Below are positions 17,516 through 27,138 of a DNA stretch of 64,000 bases, in pieces (within the stretch, counting starts at the first letter, position 1; the number at the start of each line of letters is the position of its first letter). Origin of the DNA: Mycobacterium pseudokansasii (GTDB taxonomy: Bacteria; Actinomycetota; Actinomycetes; Mycobacteriales; Mycobacteriaceae); contig NZ_UPHU01000001.1 of assembly GCF_900566075.1 (NCBI RefSeq), positions 124,001 through 188,000 of the forward strand. The letters run 5' to 3'. The translations under genes were made by a program, and so were the position numbers. Under the pieces are notes generated by a model that worked only from the letters and a program-made list of their open reading frames with translations, made no database searches and had not been told where the DNA came from.

Positions 17516-19492
17516 GTGCAGACCGACGCGACCGCTGACCGTTCGCCGTCGGCGGCGCCGGCCTCGCGGTCCACCTCATGGGCATTGGCCAGGCTGCTTC
17601 TTGGTCTGCTCGGTATCTCGGTGGTGTTGGCTGGCTACGGGCTGGCGTCGGGAGCGCGCCGCTATGCCACGGCGGGTAACCCGTATCCCGGTGGGTTCCT
17701 TTGCGTAGCGGAGCCGCTCGGATTCTTTCTGGCGTCGTTGGCGACCGCAGTGTGCCTGGGTGCACTGGTGTACGTCGTCATCGCGTCGCGCCCGGAGCAC
17801 GACGGGTTGATCGATGCGGCGGCATTCCGGATTCACCTTGTGGCAGAGCGTGTTTCCGTTGCCTGGCTGGGGCTTGCAGTGGTGATGGTGGTCATTCAGG
17901 CCGCCCACGATGCCGGTGTGGCGCCATCGCAGCTGCTGGGCGGTGGAGCGCTGCTCGATGCCATCGGCGCCTCCGAGGTCGCGCGGGGATGGATCGTGGC
18001 GGCGATCGGCGCGCTGGTGGTCGCCGTCACGCTGCGCCTCACCACTCGATGGGTCAGCCATTTCGTGTTGCTCATCCCTACCGTGGTCGCCGCGGTTGCG
18101 ACGGCGGTCACCGGTAACGCGGGGCAGGGGCCGGACCATGACTACACGACCAGCGCCGCGATTGTCTTCACGCTGGCCCTTGCCGCGCTGACCGGACTGA
18201 AGACGGCCACGGCGGTGGCCACCGCGCCGCCGGCTCGGGCTGTGCAGGTAATGCAGGTGGCCTGCGGAGCGTTGACGCTGTCCTACGGAGCGGTGCTGCT
18301 GTATCTGCTGATCCCGGGTTGGTCGTTCGACTCGGACTTTGCTCGCCTCGGCCTTGCGGCGGGTCTGGTAGTAGCGCTGGTGTGGTTATCGGACTGTTGG
18401 GGCTTGTTCGTCCGGCCTGCGGGATCGGGCGGTGCCCGCATCGCCGGGGCCGTGGCCGTGATGGCCGTGATGGCCGCGGTGACCGCGATGGCGATTCAGA
18501 CCGCGCCCAGGTATGTCACACACCAGTTCTCGGCGTGGGACGTCTTTCTCGGGTACGAACTGCCACAGCCGCCGAACGTCGCCAGGCTGCTCACCGAGTG
18601 GCGATTCGACAGCCTGGTCGGGACTCTTGGCGTGGTGCTCGCCGTCGGGTATGTGGTCGCTTTCGTGCGCCTGCGCACCAACGGCAATGCCTGGCCCGTC
18701 GGCAGATTGATCGCATGGTTGACCGGTTGTGTTGTCCTGGTTTTCACCAGCAGCTCGGGCATGCGCGCCTACGGGTCGGCGATGTTCAGCGTCCACATGG
18801 CAGAGCACATGACGCTGAACATGTTCGTCCCGGTGCTGCTGGTGTTGGGCGGCCCGGTCACCCTGGCGCTGCGGGTACTGCCCGCCGCCGGTGACGGACA
18901 GCCGCCAGGCCCACGCGAGTGGCTGACCTGGCTGCTGCATTCGCGGGTGACGGCATTCCTGTCGCATCCGATTACCGCGTTCATCCTCTTTGTGGCCTCG
19001 CCCTACATCGTTTATTTCACACCGCTGTTCGACATCCTGGTGCGCTACCACTGGGGTCACGAGTTCATGGCCGTGCACTTCCTGATCGTCGGGTACCTCT
19101 TCTACTGGGCGATCATCGGTATCGACCCGGGACCGCGCCGACTTCCCTACCCGGGTCGGATCGGTTTGCTGTTCGCGGTCATGCCATTTCACGCCTTCTT
19201 CGGCATCGCGTTGATGACCATGGCATCGGCGATAGGCAGCACGTTTTACCAGTCGGTCAGTCTGCCCTGGTTGCCGAGTATTGTCGCCGATCAACATCTT
19301 GGCGGCGGAATCGCCTGGGGTGCAACGGAACTGCCCATTATCATAGTGATCGTGGCGCTGGTGGCGCAGTGGGCGCGCCAGGACCGGCGTGTCGCCGCCC
19401 GTGAGGACCGGCATGCGGACAGCAACTACGCCGATGACGACCTGGATGCCTACAACGCGATGCTTCGCGAACTGTCCCGGATGCGCCGATGA
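17516..19492 (+). CDS. CopD/CtaG fusion membrane protein (Rv0102-like)
   Basis: A 658-residue polytopic membrane protein in two halves. Residues about 1-320 resemble CopD copper-import membrane proteins. Residues about 330-640 resemble CtaG of caa3 oxidase assembly: '[20 protein letters not shown]' (His pair in a helix), '[20 protein letters not shown]', '[17 protein letters not shown]', '[12 protein letters not shown]'. Such proteins are proposed to move copper or help insert it in cytochrome oxidase. The start is GTG 17516; there is no strong ribosome-binding site. Position matches Rv0102, upstream of a ctpB-like gene in M. tuberculosis, though here PE/PPE and other genes intervene. Confidence 0.87.
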   Translation: MQTDATADRSPSAAPASRSTSWALARLLLGLLGISVVLAGYGLASGARRYATAGNPYPGGFLCVAEPLGFFLASLATAVCLGALVYVVIASRPEHDGLIDAAAFRIHLVAERVSVAWLGLAVVMVVIQAAHDAGVAPSQLLGGGALLDAIGASEVARGWIVAAIGALVVAVTLRLTTRWVSHFVLLIPTVVAAVATAVTGNAGQGPDHDYTTSAAIVFTLALAALTGLKTATAVATAPPARAVQVMQVACGALTLSYGAVLLYLLIPGWSFDSDFARLGLAAGLVVALVWLSDCWGLFVRPAGSGGARIAGAVAVMAVMAAVTAMAIQTAPRYVTHQFSAWDVFLGYELPQPPNVARLLTEWRFDSLVGTLGVVLAVGYVVAFVRLRTNGNAWPVGRLIAWLTGCVVLVFTSSSGMRAYGSAMFSVHMAEHMTLNMFVPVLLVLGGPVTLALRVLPAAGDGQPPGPREWLTWLLHSRVTAFLSHPITAFILFVASPYIVYFTPLFDILVRYHWGHEFMAVHFLIVGYLFYWAIIGIDPGPRRLPYPGRIGLLFAVMPFHAFFGIALMTMASAIGSTFYQSVSLPWLPSIVADQHLGGGIAWGATELPIIIVIVALVAQWARQDRRVAAREDRHADSNYADDDLDAYNAMLRELSRMRR

Positions 19493-19614
19493 GTGAGCTC
19501 CCGGAGCCCGGACCTCGGTAGTCGTATTCGGAATGCGAGGTCTCGGACCGGCCGCACCGTGATCTGTTCGGTGATCGGATACCTCCAGCCTGGATTCTTC
19601 GGGGTGCCGATGTC

Positions 19615-19816
19615 GAGTGTGCCGTGACGGCTTTGAGCGCGCGCGTAGGGCGGAGATTTCGCGATCGGGCCGCCCTGACGGCACAGTCGACGCCGTGAGC
19701 TCACGCTCAGCGCCCTGACGGCACAGTCGACGCCGTGAGCTCACGCTCAGCGCCCTGAGGGCACAGTCGACGCCGTGAGCTCACGCTCAGCGCCCTGAGG
19801 GCACGGTCGACGTTGT
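19615..19816. repeat. Dispersed intergenic repeat, copy 3 (inverted), with 40-bp tandem array
   Basis: In reverse orientation this matches the cores at 2500-2565 and 12140-12240: its complement contains 'GCGAAATCTCCGCCCTACG', 'CTCAAAGCCGTCACGGC' and 'ACACTCGA'. From 19671 a 40-bp unit beginning CGCCCTGACGGCACAGTCGA is repeated head to tail about 3.6 times (19671-19710, 19711-19750, 19751-19790, partial to 19816), with only an A/G and one other change. Units abut without spacers, so it is not a CRISPR array. The rest of the gap 19493-19967 holds no supported gene. Confidence 0.75.
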
Positions 19817-19967
19817 CACCCACGATCAATGCCACGACCACAGCGCACCCCACCGCGCGGCCAACCGCACCAGTCCGGCGCAAACCCCCGATCGACAACG
19901 CAAGGGACGTAGGCACGTTGATGCCAATTCGACGCTGGTCGCACGCCACGGGATTGCGGTCGTGGCA

Positions 19968-21119
19968 TTAGCCCGCCGCCGGGATCCGCGGCATGACATA
20001 GGCGCGCGGCGGGATCCGCAACGCGCTGTTGACACCGCTGCCACCGCCGGAGGGTGTCGGCCCGAGCGGTAGCCCGCCCAGCATGTGTCCGGGCGCGCTT
20101 TGCGCAGCGCTGCCCAGGCTGGTAGCCGGCGACGCCCGAACCGCCGGGTTGATCGCGTGATTGGCCGCGGCCCAGCTTTGCGGTACCGACAGCGAGCCCA
20201 CCGAAGCCGCCTGGCCCAACCCGGCCGCTAACCCCGAACCACCCAGTCCCCCGGAAGCCGACCCCAGCGCCGTCGTCCCGCCCGCGATCGCCTTGGCCGC
20301 GGCGCCGGCAGCCTCGCTGACCGCGGCCGGCACCGCCCTGGACATCGCGGCCCCCATCTGGGTCATCGCAAGTGTGTTGTTGGTCACCGAAACACAGTTC
20401 TGACCTATTGACACGATGTCTCTGAAGGTGCCCAGGTGCGGCAAGATCTCTCTCCACAGTTCCACCAGCCAGTTCCACGGTGCCGGCTCGCTGAGCATTC
20501 GTAGCGCCCGGGGCACCTCGGACATCAGCTGCCTGATGGCGGCGGCCTCGACTTCCCCGACCAGTGCGAGCTGCCTGGTCAGCCCATCAGTGCGGGTGGT
20601 TTCCGGGGCCTCCTCGAACGGCGTCAACGTCGATGCGGTGGCCGAGGCAGCCGCGTAGCCATACATTGCAGCGGCGTCCCGGGCCCACATCTCCGCGTAC
20701 TCCGCTTCGGTCGCCGCGATCGCCGCGGCGTTTTGCCCGAAGATATCGGTGGCGACCAGTGTCGTGAGCAGGGCCCGGTTCGCCGCGATAACCGGTGGCG
20801 GCACCGTCATCGAGAACACCGCATTGAACGCGGTCACCGCCGCCATGGCCTGGATGCCGGCCTGCTCGGCCCGGGTCGCGGTGGCGTTCATCCACGCGAC
20901 ATACGGCGCTGCTGCAGCCGCCATCAACACCGACGCCGGACCCAGCCAGGAACCCACCGTCAGCCCCGAGATCGCCGACTGGTATGAGGCGGCCAGCGAG
21001 TACAGATCGGCGGACAGACACTCCCACGCCGCCGCCGCGGCCAGCAGCGAGCCCGCACCCGGGCCGGCGTAAATTCTGGCGGAGTTGATCTCTGGTGGCA
21101 GTGCTCCGAAATCCATCAT
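19968..21119 (-). CDS. PPE family protein (PPE-SVP type)
   Basis: A 383-residue PPE protein. Residues 1-175 form the PPE domain: 'MDFGALPPEINSARIYAGPG' with Pro-Pro-Glu at positions 9-11, the WxG region in 'GSWLGPAS', and 'AYVAW'-like 'AAPYVAWMNATA'. The C-terminal part has the SVP motif ('GSLSVPQSWAAA', near residue 310) and ends in 'RAYVMPRIPAAG'. PPE proteins of this class are ESX-5 substrates that form heterodimers with PE partners. The gene follows, by 30 bp, an internally deleted PE gene on the same strand, so its normal partner may be non-functional. The start may be either of two adjacent ATGs. Confidence 0.92.
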   Translation of the reverse strand: MMDFGALPPEINSARIYAGPGAGSLLAAAAAWECLSADLYSLAASYQSAISGLTVGSWLGPASVLMAAAAAPYVAWMNATATRAEQAGIQAMAAVTAFNAVFSMTVPPPVIAANRALLTTLVATDIFGQNAAAIAATEAEYAEMWARDAAAMYGYAAASATASTLTPFEEAPETTRTDGLTRQLALVGEVEAAAIRQLMSEVPRALRMLSEPAPWNWLVELWREILPHLGTFRDIVSIGQNCVSVTNNTLAMTQMGAAMSRAVPAAVSEAAGAAAKAIAGGTTALGSASGGLGGSGLAAGLGQAASVGSLSVPQSWAAANHAINPAVRASPATSLGSAAQSAPGHMLGGLPLGPTPSGGGSGVNSALRIPPRAYVMPRIPAAG

Positions 21120-21149
21120 GTGTTTGCCCTCGTGCTAGCTGGAACTGAC

Positions 21150-21317
21150 TCAGCCGGCTGTCATCGCCTCGACAGCCGCAGCGGCGGCGTACGAACCGGA
21201 GCCGGTCCCGAAGGCGGCCAAAGCGCTGACCGCCTGATATGGCGCCGCGCCGGGCTCACCGCGTGCAAGGGTTCTCGTCGATGTCGGCAGCATCGCCGGT
21301 TGCGCCGCAACGAACAT
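21150..21317 (-). pseudogene. PE family gene with internal deletion
   Basis: A 55-codon ORF with a good ribosome-binding site (GGGAGGAAGCGG before ATG 21315-21317). It begins like a PE protein ('MFVAAQPAMLPTSTRTL') and ends like one ('YQAVSALAAFGTGSGSYAAAA', then 'AVEAMTAG'). A PE domain is normally about 99 residues; the middle, corresponding to the helical hairpin and its turn, is missing. The reading frame remains open across the junction ('LARGEPGAAPYQAV'). It is the upstream partner of the PPE gene. The shortened protein is unlikely to form the normal PE/PPE four-helix bundle. Confidence 0.65.
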
Positions 21318-21497
21318 CCGCTTCCTCCCGAGTTCAGCGAAGCCCGAGCAGTCGCACGGGTGATCAAAGCTGTTGCCAATCAAGCGGTCTGAAAGCCCGC
21401 GGGTCCTCCGCCGCGGGCTGCGTTGGCGTGACGGAGCACTGCCGATAACCGCTGCGACGGTGCCGCGACCGACGCGTTCACGCCGATCCCGCCCACG

Positions 21498-21673
21498 GTT
21501 ATCAAGTGATAATCTAAGTTATCGCCCGATACCCGCCGCGTCAAGGGCTGACGGTCGCCGGATGTTGGCATCCGTGCGCCTTCGGTCGGCGTTCGGGCGC
21601 CTGGTACTGCCGTCCAGGGGTCGCTGCGGCCGGCTCGTGAATAGGGCCTCGACGTGGGTTATCATATGATAAC
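21498..21673. promoter_or_regulatory. Two TTATCA-N2-TGATAA operator-like palindromes
   Basis: GTTATCAAGTGATAAT begins at 21498 and the exact 16-bp palindrome GTTATCATATGATAAC covers 21658-21673. Both read TTATCA-N2-TGATAA, and a further half-like TTATC occurs near 21519. They lie in the 490-bp gap between the PE/PPE pair (leftward) and a glycosyltransferase (rightward), and could control both. The gap has no supported gene. The binding protein is not known; a MarR-like or TetR-like dimer is possible. Confidence 0.55.
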
Positions 21674-21808
21674 ATGAAGTTCGTGCCATGCAGTTTTCGA
21701 TCGATAACCGGCCTGGGCTCGACGACATCTTTGAGATTCGTTGCACCGCTGATGCTCTTGGCATCAGACCGGTTCGGCGCGACATTGTGATCTAGCGAGG
21801 TCCTGGCC

Positions 21809-22708
21809 ATGTCTCAGCAGCCGTCCGTCGCAATCGTTGTCCCCGCGCATAATGAAGAACGCTTCATCGGCAAATGTCTTGACGCCTGCCTCGCCCAGAC
21901 GTCGGCACCGGACGAGATAATCGTTGTCAATAACAAGTCGAGTGACAACACCGTATCGATCGTGCGTCGGTATCAAGAGGAGAACCCCCATATCGCCATA
22001 CGGCTGCTCAACCAAAATGAGCATTTGGGTATCGCGCCGACGCGCAACCGTGGGTTCGACCATGCTCGCAGTCAGATCATCGGCCGAATTGATGCCGATT
22101 CCATCGTTGACACGGACTGGGTCGAGACGATTCGCCGGTGCTTTCAAGGCTCCGCCATTGACGCGGCCACCGGCCCGGTCCACTACTACGACATTCCGCT
22201 GCGAGGGTCGATATTCAGGATCGACCACATGGTCCGCCGCAATCTGCATCGCAGGGCAACCGATCAACGGTTCCTATTGGGCGCCAACATGGCAATCCGG
22301 AACTCGGCGTGGCAAGCGGTGCGTCATCTCACGCAGTTGGATCTGGCAGACCGGCTGCACGAAGACATCGATCTTGCGCTGACGCTGTTCAAAAATAATT
22401 TCGAGATCGCATACGAATCCACGATGGTTGTGGGCGCGTCCGGCCGCCGGGTGGAATGCTCACCGCTCGACTTTTTTCGATATGCCACGCGTTATACCAG
22501 GACGACAAAGGCGCACGGCGTCAAGAGTCGTTCGGCGCGCATAACGATTGCCGTTCTCATGCTGGGATATTTCCCGGTCCGAACACTGCGGTTCTTTTAT
22601 GACGCCGAGAACAACCGGTTCACGTTGTCAAGGCTGCGCGGTCGCTTCGCCGTCGGCGTTGGGCTGCGCACTCGGCGGCCTTCGGCGGCAGTCGGTTGGC
22701 ACGCATGA
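21809..22708 (+). CDS. GT2 family glycosyltransferase
   Basis: A 299-residue family 2 glycosyltransferase with the GT-A fold. Features are 'VAIVVPAHNEERFIGKCL' at the N-terminus, 'DEIIVVNNKSSDNTV', 'GIAPTRNRGFDHARSQIIGR' and 'IDADSIVD' (DxD metal/nucleotide-sugar site, near residue 95), then 'LLGANMAIRNSAW' and 'LHEDIDLALTL' (ED motif, near residue 190). A hydrophobic stretch near 255 ('ITIAVLMLGYFPV') may be a membrane contact. It probably transfers a sugar to a cell-envelope acceptor, which cannot be named. It stands alone, downstream of two operator-like palindromes, and has lower GC than its neighbours in places. Confidence 0.87.
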   Translation: MSQQPSVAIVVPAHNEERFIGKCLDACLAQTSAPDEIIVVNNKSSDNTVSIVRRYQEENPHIAIRLLNQNEHLGIAPTRNRGFDHARSQIIGRIDADSIVDTDWVETIRRCFQGSAIDAATGPVHYYDIPLRGSIFRIDHMVRRNLHRRATDQRFLLGANMAIRNSAWQAVRHLTQLDLADRLHEDIDLALTLFKNNFEIAYESTMVVGASGRRVECSPLDFFRYATRYTRTTKAHGVKSRSARITIAVLMLGYFPVRTLRFFYDAENNRFTLSRLRGRFAVGVGLRTRRPSAAVGWHA

Positions 22709-22758
22709 CGAGATGAGGGGCGATGGCACCGCCTGGTGCCGTGGTTTAGTAGCTGCGC

Positions 22759-23157
22759 ATGAACGCAGGTATGTGGGCTCCCACCGTGCCGCTCGAGGTT
22801 CCGGACGTTGGCCGACGACCAGTCGCCGGTCAACGAGAGGCCCGAACGGGGGGCCGGCCCGCGCTGTTCGGGGCATCCGAACAGGCGCTGGTTTCGAAGA
22901 TCGAGCCGGCGATCGTGGATCTCATCCGGGCGGGACAGGGCGAAGGCGATGTGCGCGAACTGAATCCGGTTTCGGCGGCCAGGCTGATCGAGGCGATGTT
23001 CGACGCGGTGACGTTCCCGGATCTCGCGGTCGATCCCGTTGAAATCGTGGAGTTCACGTTGGTCGCGTTGCTCTCCGATCCCGCTCGATTACCCGAAATC
23101 CGTTCCGCCGCTGATGCTTTGGAGATCAGCGCGGAACCCGCACATCCTCTTCGCTGA
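22759..23157 (+). pseudogene. TetR-family regulator remnant lacking the DNA-binding domain
   Basis: From about codon 38 the 132-codon frame reads like the C-terminal ligand domain of a TetR protein: 'EQALVSKIEPAIVDLIRAG', 'VSAARLIEAMFDAVTFPDLA', then 'EFTLVALLSDPARLPEI'. There is no helix-turn-helix, and the first 35 codons ('VPDVGRRPVAGQREARTGGR') resemble nothing recognised. It is therefore a 5'-truncated gene, or at most a DNA-binding-free protein. It converges with the HMA/ctpB operon. Confidence 0.5.
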
Positions 23158-23178
23158 GCGCGGCTGCGGTGGCCAGCG

Positions 23179-23406
23179 CTACCCCTGGCCGACGACGGAA
23201 AAGTCGCCACTTCCCGACAGCGCCGCCTGCACCTGCTCGCGGGTGAGTTCCACATCGGCCGAAATCCGCACTGTCGACGGGCCGTCGGCATCCAGATCGA
23301 CGGCGACGGAGTTGACGCGCTGCAGGGCCGTCAGTGCGTTGGTGACGGTTTCGACGCACCCCGCACAGCGCAGTCCGTCGACGGAGAAGGTCTGTTCGGC
23401 CATCAT
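23179..23406 (-). CDS. Heavy-metal-associated (CopZ-like) metallochaperone
   Basis: A 75-residue HMA domain protein. The metal site is 'GLRCAGC' (near residue 12), a variant of GMxCxxC, followed by the ferredoxin-like beta-alpha-beta-beta-alpha-beta pattern. Such proteins deliver Cu(I) to P-type ATPases. The methionine normally before the first cysteine is replaced by arginine or leucine context ('LRC'), a small deviation. Its ATG overlaps the TGA of the upstream ATPase gene (ATGA), so the two are translationally coupled and probably work together. Cytosolic. Confidence 0.88.
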   Translation of the reverse strand: MMAEQTFSVDGLRCAGCVETVTNALTALQRVNSVAVDLDADGPSTVRISADVELTREQVQAALSGSGDFSVVGQG

Positions 23407-25649
23407 TGACTCCCAAAGTTACGTAGCCGCAGGCTGTTCGACACCACGAAGAACGACGAGAACGCCATGGCGGCACCGGCGATCAGCGGGTTGAGCAGGC
23501 CGGCGGCGGCGATCGGGATCGCGGCAACGTTGTAGCCGAACGCCCAGATCATGTTCATCCGGATGGTCCGCAAGGTGGCGCGCGCCAGATCCAGTGCCTG
23601 CGGGACGATGTGCAGGTCGTCGCGAACCAGGATGATGTCGGCCGCACCGATCGCGACGTCAGTGCCACGCCCGATCGCCAGCCCCAGGTCGGCACCTGCC
23701 AGGGCCGGACCATCGTTGATACCGTCGCCGACCATGGCGACGGTATGTCCCTGGTCGCGGAGGCGTTGGATCACGCTGACTTTGCCTTCGGGCAGCACGT
23801 CGGCGATGGCGGTGTCGATGCCGACCCGGGAAGCTACCGCGTCGGCCACGGCCTGATTGTCGCCGGTGAGCAGCATGGTCTGCAGCCCACGGCTGCGCAG
23901 CGCCCGGATCGCGTCGGCCGCCGTCTCCTTGACGGTGTCGGCAATCGTGACGGCGGCGCAGGCCACGCCGTCCACCGACACGAAAACTATTGTCTCGCCG
24001 CGTGACTCGCCTTCGCGACGGGCACCGTCCAGCGCGGCGTCGGACGGTGTGTCGCGGGTGATCCAGGAGGGTTTGCCGACTTCGACGTGGTGGCCGTCGA
24101 CAATTCCCGACACGCCGCATCCGGCAACTGCGGCGAACTCGGCGACTGGAGCCGGGGCCGGCGACGCCGCGACGATAGCGGTCGCCACTGCATGCTCGGA
24201 AGCCGCTTCCACGGCGGCGGCGAGCGCCAGCACCTCCGCGGAATCGCGCCCGCCGGCCGTCGTGACCGTGCTCACCCGCAACTGGCCGACGGTCAAGGTG
24301 CCGGTCTTGTCGAACACCACGGTGTCGATGCCGTGGATGGTTTCCAGCGCCCGGTAGCCCTTGATGAAAATTCCCAACTGCGCACCCCGCCCGGAGGCCA
24401 CCATCATCGCCGTCGGGGTGGCCAGCCCGAGCGCACACGGGCAGGCGATCACCAGGACCCCGAGCGTCACCGAGAATGCCCGGTCCGCACCGGCGCCGCT
24501 GAGGAGCCAGCACCCACCGGCCACTACCGCGATCGCAAAGACGACCGGCACGAACACCGCGGAGATCCGGTCGGCCAGGCGCTGGGCGCCGGCCTTCTGC
24601 GCCTGTGCCTCCTCGACGAGGCGAACCATCGCGGCGAACTGGGTGTCGGCGCCCACGGCGGTGGCCTCGATGACCAGGCGGCCGTCCAGCACGACGGTGC
24701 CGCCCAGGACCGGGGAGTCCGGAGCCGCCCGCACCGGCTTGGCCTCGCCGGTCATCGCGCTCATGTCGATTGCCGCGGTGCCGTCGACGACGACTCCGTC
24801 GGCGGCAATGGTTTCGCCGGGACGGGTCACGAACCGCTGCTGCTTTTTGAGTTCGCCGGCCGGGATCACCAGTTCCGCCCCGTTGGGCAGCAGCACGGTC
24901 ACATTCTTGGCGCCCAGCGCGGCCAGCGCGCGCAACGCGCTGCCGGCCTTGGATTTGGCGCGGGCCTCGAAGTACCGGCCGGCCAGGACGAAGACCGTGA
25001 CGCCGGCGGCGACCTCGAGATAGATGGAGTCGCTGTTGAGGATCGCCTGCCAGATGCCGCTGCTCTCCCGCGGTTGCCTGTCGACGAAGACGGTCGACAG
25101 TGACCAGGCGGTGGCCGCCGTGATGCCCACCGAGATGAGCGTTTCCATCGACGCGGTCCGGTGCCGGGCGTTTCGCAGGGCCACCGAGTGGAAGGGCCAG
25201 GCCGCCCACGTCACGATCGGGGCGGCCAGGACGGTCAAGACATATCCCCAGCCGGGGAATCTGGTGTGGGGGACGAGCGCGAACATGGTCGACAGATCGG
25301 CCAGCGGTACGAAAAGCACCGCCGCGACCAGGAGCCGCCACCGGAGGTTGCGTGCGTGCTCGGCGTCGGGATCCCGTTCGTCAGCGGCCGACTCCGTATG
25401 CGGAGCCGCGTGGTATCCGGCGCTCTCCACCACCGCGCACAGCTCATCGGCCGCCAGGCCGACGGCGTCGATCGTCGCGACGCGGGTGGCGAAGTTGACC
25501 GATGCCCGCACCCCGGGAACCTTGTTCAGCTTGGTTTCGACCCGGCTCGCGCAGGCGGCGCAGGACATCCCGGCGATATCGAGCTGGATGTATGTCGGCG
25601 ACGGCCGCACGGCGCCGAGGTCGAAGTCCCCCACAACCGGAGCCGCCAC
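23403..25649 (-). CDS. ctpB: Copper-type P1B ATPase (CtpB/CtpA-like)
   Basis: A 748-residue cation-exporting or metallating ATPase of the inner membrane. Order of parts: HMA domain with '[11 protein letters not shown]' near residue 30, transmembrane helices, actuator 'TGEAKPV', helix with the Cys-Pro-Cys metal site in '[10 protein letters not shown]', phosphorylation site 'FDKTGTLT', and hinge '[10 protein letters not shown]'. CPC is typical of Cu(I) transporters. The start is GTG 25647-25649, because the protein from there ('AAPVVGD') matches the Rv0103c start as I recall it and AGGAGG is upstream; the frame is open further upstream through repetitive DNA. It is followed by an overlapping CopZ-like gene. 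ctpA and ctpB cannot be distinguished with certainty. Confidence 0.9.
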   Translation of the reverse strand: MAAPVVGDFDLGAVRPSPTYIQLDIAGMSCAACASRVETKLNKVPGVRASVNFATRVATIDAVGLAADELCAVVESAGYHAAPHTESAADERDPDAEHARNLRWRLLVAAVLFVPLADLSTMFALVPHTRFPGWGYVLTVLAAPIVTWAAWPFHSVALRNARHRTASMETLISVGITAATAWSLSTVFVDRQPRESSGIWQAILNSDSIYLEVAAGVTVFVLAGRYFEARAKSKAGSALRALAALGAKNVTVLLPNGAELVIPAGELKKQQRFVTRPGETIAADGVVVDGTAAIDMSAMTGEAKPVRAAPDSPVLGGTVVLDGRLVIEATAVGADTQFAAMVRLVEEAQAQKAGAQRLADRISAVFVPVVFAIAVVAGGCWLLSGAGADRAFSVTLGVLVIACPCALGLATPTAMMVASGRGAQLGIFIKGYRALETIHGIDTVVFDKTGTLTVGQLRVSTVTTAGGRDSAEVLALAAAVEAASEHAVATAIVAASPAPAPVAEFAAVAGCGVSGIVDGHHVEVGKPSWITRDTPSDAALDGARREGESRGETIVFVSVDGVACAAVTIADTVKETAADAIRALRSRGLQTMLLTGDNQAVADAVASRVGIDTAIADVLPEGKVSVIQRLRDQGHTVAMVGDGINDGPALAGADLGLAIGRGTDVAIGAADIILVRDDLHIVPQALDLARATLRTIRMNMIWAFGYNVAAIPIAAAGLLNPLIAGAAMAFSSFFVVSNSLRLRNFGSQ

Positions 25650-25660
25650 GGCCCTCCTCA

Positions 25661-25709
25661 GATCGGCTCGAATCGGCTTGGATTGGCTCGAATCGGCTCG
25701 GATTGGCGT
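25661..25709. repeat. Five tandem 10-bp units upstream of the copper ATPase
   Basis: Five head-to-tail decamers: GATCGGCTCG, AATCGGCTTG, GATTGGCTCG, AATCGGCTCG, GATTGGCGTT. They start 12 bp upstream of the GTG of the copper ATPase, that is, in its leader or promoter. The 10-bp spacing puts every unit on the same DNA face, which would suit cooperative binding of a regulator. They may instead be a simple slippage repeat. Confidence 0.6.
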
Positions 25710-25759
25710 TAGTGCCCTTGTCAGCCTACAAGTCGGAAACGGGCGGCAATCGGTTCCCG

Positions 25760-27136
25760 TCACCGGTCGCTGAACAGTGCGTAAAGCCGCCACCGGCCCG
25801 GCACACCCTTGAGTTCGTGTTCACCACGCTCGGCGAAGCTGTGTTTGGAGCCGGTGACGATGTCGCGCACCGTCGAGGACACCAGCACCTCCCCGGGTTG
25901 GGCGAGCGCCATGACACGCGCGGCGATGTGCACGGCCATGCCCGCGACGTCGCCGTGGTCGCCCTTGAGAGCGCTGCGCACCTCGACTTCACCGGCGTGG
26001 ATGCCGACTCTGATCTGGATGCCGAGCACCCGGACCGCGTCGACAACGGCGGCCGCGCAGGCGATCGCGGCGCTGGGGCTGCTGAACGTCGCAACGAACC
26101 CGTCGCCGGCGGTGTTCACCTCCTGCCCGCCGAATCGCTGGATGTCGTGACGGACCAGGGCGTCGTGGTTGTCGAGCAGGTCGCGCCACCGGTCGTCACC
26201 GAGGGTGGCCGCGCGTTGGGTCGAGCCGACGATGTCGGTGAACATGATCGTGGTGAGCACCCGCTCGGTGAGCGAGCCGCGCACCCCGGTGATGAACTCC
26301 TCGACCTCGTCGAGCAGCGCCGCGGTGTCGCCGACCCAGTACAGCGAATCGGCGCCGGGTAGCTCGATGAAGCGGGATCCGGCGACGTGGGCGGCGAGGT
26401 AACGGCCATGTTCGACCGGAACGTATTTCGAGCGCCCACGGTGCAGGATCAGTGTCGGTGCGGTGATGTGTTGCAGGCAGTCGCGCGCATCGGAATCTCG
26501 CACGGCATTGTTGAAGGCGCGAGCCGCGCTGGGCGATGCAGCCCGGTTGCCGGCGAGATCCCACCAGGAGCGGAAAGCGTCGTCCCGGGCCACGCTGGGG
26601 GCCAGGATGCGCAGCACGTCAAAACCCTGCTCGACGGCATCCGGTTCGATCGCGACGGTGAGGAACGGGTCGGCCGTCTTCGGGTCGATTCCGATCTCAT
26701 AGTCTGGTGCCCGCATCGTGCGTGCTGAGCCGTCGACGATCACCAGGCTCTGCACCCGTTCGGGATAACGGGCGGCGAGAACCAGCGCCGTGGTCGCGGT
26801 GAAGCCGGACGTGAAGACCGTGGCCCGCTCGCATCCCGCCGCATCCATGACCGCGACCGCGTCCTCGGCCCAGAACTTGGGACCGAGCAGCTGCGCCGAC
26901 GGAACCCGAGACGACAAGCCGACCCCGCGATGGTCGAACCGGATCACCCGGCTGAACGAGGCCAGCCGCCGGTGAAAGCGGTACATCGACGGCTCGGTGT
27001 CGATCGTGTCGACCGGAATGGTCGGCCCCGGCACGACGAGCAGGTCAACCGGACCGTCGCCGAGCACCTGGTAGGCGATGTCCAGGTCGCCGCACCTGGC
27101 GTAGCGGGTCCTGGGAGTCGAGGGTAGCTGTGACAC
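25760..27136 (-). CDS. Alpha/beta-hydrolase-class III adenylate cyclase fusion
   Basis: A 458-residue protein. Residues about 10-285 have an alpha/beta-hydrolase fold ('[10 protein letters not shown]', '[17 protein letters not shown]', 'TLILHRG'), but the nucleophile elbow, normally GxSxG, reads 'FTSGFTAT', so hydrolase activity is doubtful. Residues about 295-458 are a class III cyclase: 'MFTDIVGST' (metal aspartate), '[13 protein letters not shown]' (second aspartate; the usual adenine-binding lysine is asparagine), '[14 protein letters not shown]' (aspartate and arginine kept; the transition-state asparagine is histidine). Cyclase activity may be weak or altered. GTG start, 2 bp after the stop of the TetR gene, so the two form one operon. 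Confidence 0.88.
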   Translation of the reverse strand: MSQLPSTPRTRYARCGDLDIAYQVLGDGPVDLLVVPGPTIPVDTIDTEPSMYRFHRRLASFSRVIRFDHRGVGLSSRVPSAQLLGPKFWAEDAVAVMDAAGCERATVFTSGFTATTALVLAARYPERVQSLVIVDGSARTMRAPDYEIGIDPKTADPFLTVAIEPDAVEQGFDVLRILAPSVARDDAFRSWWDLAGNRAASPSAARAFNNAVRDSDARDCLQHITAPTLILHRGRSKYVPVEHGRYLAAHVAGSRFIELPGADSLYWVGDTAALLDEVEEFITGVRGSLTERVLTTIMFTDIVGSTQRAATLGDDRWRDLLDNHDALVRHDIQRFGGQEVNTAGDGFVATFSSPSAAIACAAAVVDAVRVLGIQIRVGIHAGEVEVRSALKGDHGDVAGMAVHIAARVMALAQPGEVLVSSTVRDIVTGSKHSFAERGEHELKGVPGRWRLYALFSDR

Positions 27137-27138
27137 GG

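Noticed and set aside
19671..19816. Regular 40-bp repeats as a possible CRISPR array
   Set aside because: Units abut with no unique spacers between them and no cas genes are present; it is a tandem repeat inside an intergenic element.
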